A stretch of 64,000 nt of DNA from the NCBI GenBank assembly GCA_947462815.1, contig CANHQR010000006.1, forward strand, positions 21,959 to 85,958, read 5' to 3'. Positions within the stretch are counted from its first letter, which is position 1. Every line of letters starts with the position of its first letter. This document shows, in pieces, positions 62,274-64,000 of this stretch. The DNA is from Pseudobdellovibrionaceae bacterium. GTDB lineage: Bacteria; Bdellovibrionota; Bdellovibrionia; Bdellovibrionales; JAMPXM01. Position numbers and translations under genes: made by a program. The notes below the pieces were generated by a model. That model searched no databases. It saw nothing but the letters and a program-made list of their open reading frames with translations, and was not told where the DNA came from.

Positions 62274-63251
62274 TCACTTGGCAAGTAAATGATTATAACC
62301 ACCGGCAAAGCAGCCGGCTCGCGAAAAACCCATTGCTCTCAGCGCCATGACAATCGCGCAAGCCGCGACGCCATCATGATCGAGAACGATCAGTCGATCA
62401 TCATCGCGCACTCCCAAAGCCGCCAGCTGCGGTCTCAACTCCCGAGCCGGCCGGAAGTTATCGTCAAACAAATCTTTCCACGGCAGATTCAATGCGCCCA
62501 AATTGGGAATGGCTTTTGAGCGAAGCCCCCCGGTTTGCCCGAGATAGTCTCGAGCCGCACGCACATCGATGAAGCGAAAGCCAGCGGCATCGCCCTTCTT
62601 CATCGCCTCGCGAAACTCTTGATCTGTGACCAACAAATCTTCGACCACTTCAGGTTTCCAAATCGGAACTTCTTGTGGCGATGGCTCGGTCGGCCGAAGC
62701 GATTTACGAAACTCGGCGTCGCCTTCGGCCTCTAAAGGTGTGCCTCCCGGAACATCACCAAAGCCCGCCGGCGGCGAAGTCGTGAGTCGAGCCTTGACCG
62801 AATCGAAGCGGCCAAAGCGAACATCCTTCACCCCTAAGTAAGCCAACATCCACGCGACGCGACCTTCTTCACCCTGACCCTCGCGACCCAAACCGAGGAC
62901 CACAACCGGTGTCTCGGGTCCAACACCCATTCTTGCCAAGCGACGAGCGGCTGCAAACAAATCACGCTGAAGCCAACCTCTTTGCGCAGGTTCGGGTTCT
63001 GAATAGTCCACCCAATTCACATTCTGAGAGCGAGGGATCCGTGCCATGGAAAAGTCAAAACTCGACCGTGTATCCAGAATCACCGTGGCTTCATTGAGCT
63101 GCAGTGGACCGAGCAAGGCTTGCGAGCCTGAAAAGGCACGAGGAAGTGTCTCCGTTCCCCTCGTCGGTTTGAGGGCGCAGCCGGATGCCACGCCCACCCA
63201 GAGAATCAGCGCAAGGACCAAGTCCACAGAATTCCAGTTCTTCCGTTGCAT
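62274..63251 (-). CDS. Lipoprotein with two inactive rhodanese domains
   Basis: 325 residues: signal peptide with lipobox VGVASGCALK, then two rhodanese folds. Domain 1: TVILDTRSSFDFSMARIP to VVVLGLGREGQGEEGRVAW. Domain 2: FRFIDVRAARDYLGQTGG to LIVLDHDGVAACAIVMALRAMGF and CFAGGYNHLLA. In active enzymes the loop after the strand is VxYCxxGxRS; here the Cys position is Gly/Leu in domain 1 and Asp in domain 2, so sulfur transfer is not expected. ATG 63251 has GGAGG 4 nt upstream. 46 bp after lysS on the same strand. Perhaps a binding protein. Confidence 0.78.
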   Translation of the reverse strand: MQRKNWNSVDLVLALILWVGVASGCALKPTRGTETLPRAFSGSQALLGPLQLNEATVILDTRSSFDFSMARIPRSQNVNWVDYSEPEPAQRGWLQRDLFAAARRLARMGVGPETPVVVLGLGREGQGEEGRVAWMLAYLGVKDVRFGRFDSVKARLTTSPPAGFGDVPGGTPLEAEGDAEFRKSLRPTEPSPQEVPIWKPEVVEDLLVTDQEFREAMKKGDAAGFRFIDVRAARDYLGQTGGLRSKAIPNLGALNLPWKDLFDDNFRPARELRPQLAALGVRDDDRLIVLDHDGVAACAIVMALRAMGFSRAGCFAGGYNHLLAK

Positions 63252-63297
63252 CTGCCCTCCACTGGCCCGCCGTAAGGCTTCGATCTTTTGCACCGAC

Positions 63298-64000
63298 TCA
63301 CTTAAATTTCATGGTCGGAAACAGCAAAATATCGCGAATCGAAGGTCGATCCGTGAGGATCATCACGATGCGCTCTATGCCGATTCCGACGCCACCTGTG
63401 GGTGGCATGCCGACATCAATCGCGTGCATGAAGTCCTCATCCATCGGCTGAGCTTCTTCATCGACCACGCGCTTGGCTTCTTGCTCTTGCAAGCGTGCAA
63501 GCTGGTCCTCGGGATCATTGAGCTCTGTGTAGGAGTTGCCGATCTCCATGCAGGCCGCGAAGGGCTCAAAGCGTTCGACCAAGCCGGGCTTCGCTCGGTG
63601 TTTCTTCGTGAGCGGCGAAATTTCCATAGGATGATCCATCACGAAAGTCGGCTGGATCAGATGCGGTTCTGCCGCAAGCTCAAAGATCTCCATGATCATC
63701 TCGCCACGCGAAGAAGGTTTCTTCATGTCGCTGCCCAGTTCCTTGGCTTTGGCAAAGAGCTGCTCGTGCGTCGCCTCTTCGGGATCGAGATCAGCATACT
63801 GCCGAACGCCATCGTGCACAGTGAGGCGCCGCCAAGGTGGCGTGAAATCCAACTCCGTGCCTTGATACATGACCTTCGTTGAACCCGTGATCAGTTTCGC
63901 CAAGTGCGAGATCAACTGCTCAAAGCGCTGCATCTGATCGTTGTAGTCCGTGTAGGCTTCATACCACTCGAGCATGGTGAACTCAGGGTTGTGCGAGCGA
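63298..64000 (-). CDS. lysS: Lysyl-tRNA synthetase, C-terminal part (runs off the window)
   Basis: Only the 3' 234 codons are in the window; the frame stays open to position 64000, where RSHNPEFT, the start of class II motif 2, is encoded. Visible: TMLEWYEAYTDYNDQM (motif 2 region), FVMDHPMEISPLTKKH, ACMEIGNSYTELNDPEDQ and motif 3 GVGIGIERIVMILTDRPSIRDILLFP, all as in LysRS-II. The enzyme charges tRNA-Lys in the cytoplasm. No sign of damage. Followed by the rhodanese-like lipoprotein gene. Confidence 0.96.
   Translation of the reverse strand, partial: RSHNPEFTMLEWYEAYTDYNDQMQRFEQLISHLAKLITGSTKVMYQGTELDFTPPWRRLTVHDGVRQYADLDPEEATHEQLFAKAKELGSDMKKPSSRGEMIMEIFELAAEPHLIQPTFVMDHPMEISPLTKKHRAKPGLVERFEPFAACMEIGNSYTELNDPEDQLARLQEQEAKRVVDEEAQPMDEDFMHAIDVGMPPTGGVGIGIERIVMILTDRPSIRDILLFPTMKFK

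Overview
The window reads as chromosomal DNA of a Gram-negative bacterium with a moderately high GC content. Inner-membrane, periplasmic and outer-membrane proteins are abundant, including several lipoproteins with clear lipoboxes. The mix (CarD, a type IV pilus minor-pilin operon, many secreted and lipid-anchored proteins of no known family, a zinc-free L33 of the CTEARKEG type, an NfeD/slipin pair) best fits Bdellovibrionota or another deltaproteobacterial-grade lineage. That placement is inference; no rRNA is present to settle it. No phage, transposase, plasmid function or CRISPR array was found, so this looks like core genome with lineage-specific surface genes.

Layout. 1-5.1 kb: sohB-like inner-membrane peptidase, a Mpo1/DUF962 protein, a small membrane protein, a large AsmA-like protein and greA. 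5.1-5.8 kb: a gene-free stretch of degenerate short tandem repeats. 5.8-11.1 kb: a DHH phosphoesterase, two BFD-type [2Fe-2S] proteins facing each other, an EamA transporter, a glyoxalase II-like hydrolase, a MazG-type pyrophosphatase coupled to cysQ, and tRNA-Val(CAC). 11.2-16.8 kb: one 1851-residue lipoprotein with Ig-like repeats and fourteen propeller-type repeats. 17.1-20.4 kb: rpmG with a strong terminator, a methyltransferase and two exported proteins. 20.5-26.1 kb: a leftward pilus operon (PilX-like, PilV-like, PilW-like, EF-hand protein). 26.3-33.4 kb: a beta-barrel candidate, tRNA-Cys(GCA) with a repeat cluster, a ComM-family protein that has lost its ATPase motifs, an exported protein, a Xer-type recombinase and two lipoproteins.

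33.6-42 kb: an nfeD-slipin-spoIID cluster, an unknown protein, a small zinc-ribbon protein, a TPR lipoprotein whose signal peptide is built from tandem DNA repeats, and a CHASE2 adenylate cyclase. 42-51 kb: a leftward gltX-cysS-uvrB-uvrC run, preceded by carD, which encodes a CarD with a very long low-complexity N-terminal extension. 51-64 kb: a KP-43-like subtilase, recG, an HD-GYP protein, a glycine-zipper/DUF4476 protein, a 939-residue lipoprotein of unknown function, a papain-like exported protein, a lipoprotein with two catalytically dead rhodanese domains, and the 3' part of lysS running off the window end.

Two sequence habits recur. Short tandem repeats (8-15 bp units) appear in at least seven places, both between genes and inside signal-peptide or linker coding sequence. 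Convergent neighbours repeatedly end on interlocking stop codons (CTAG or CTAA). Many genes use GTG or TTG starts that are identifiable only from a strong Shine-Dalgarno (SD) sequence; those starts were chosen here over longer open frames.
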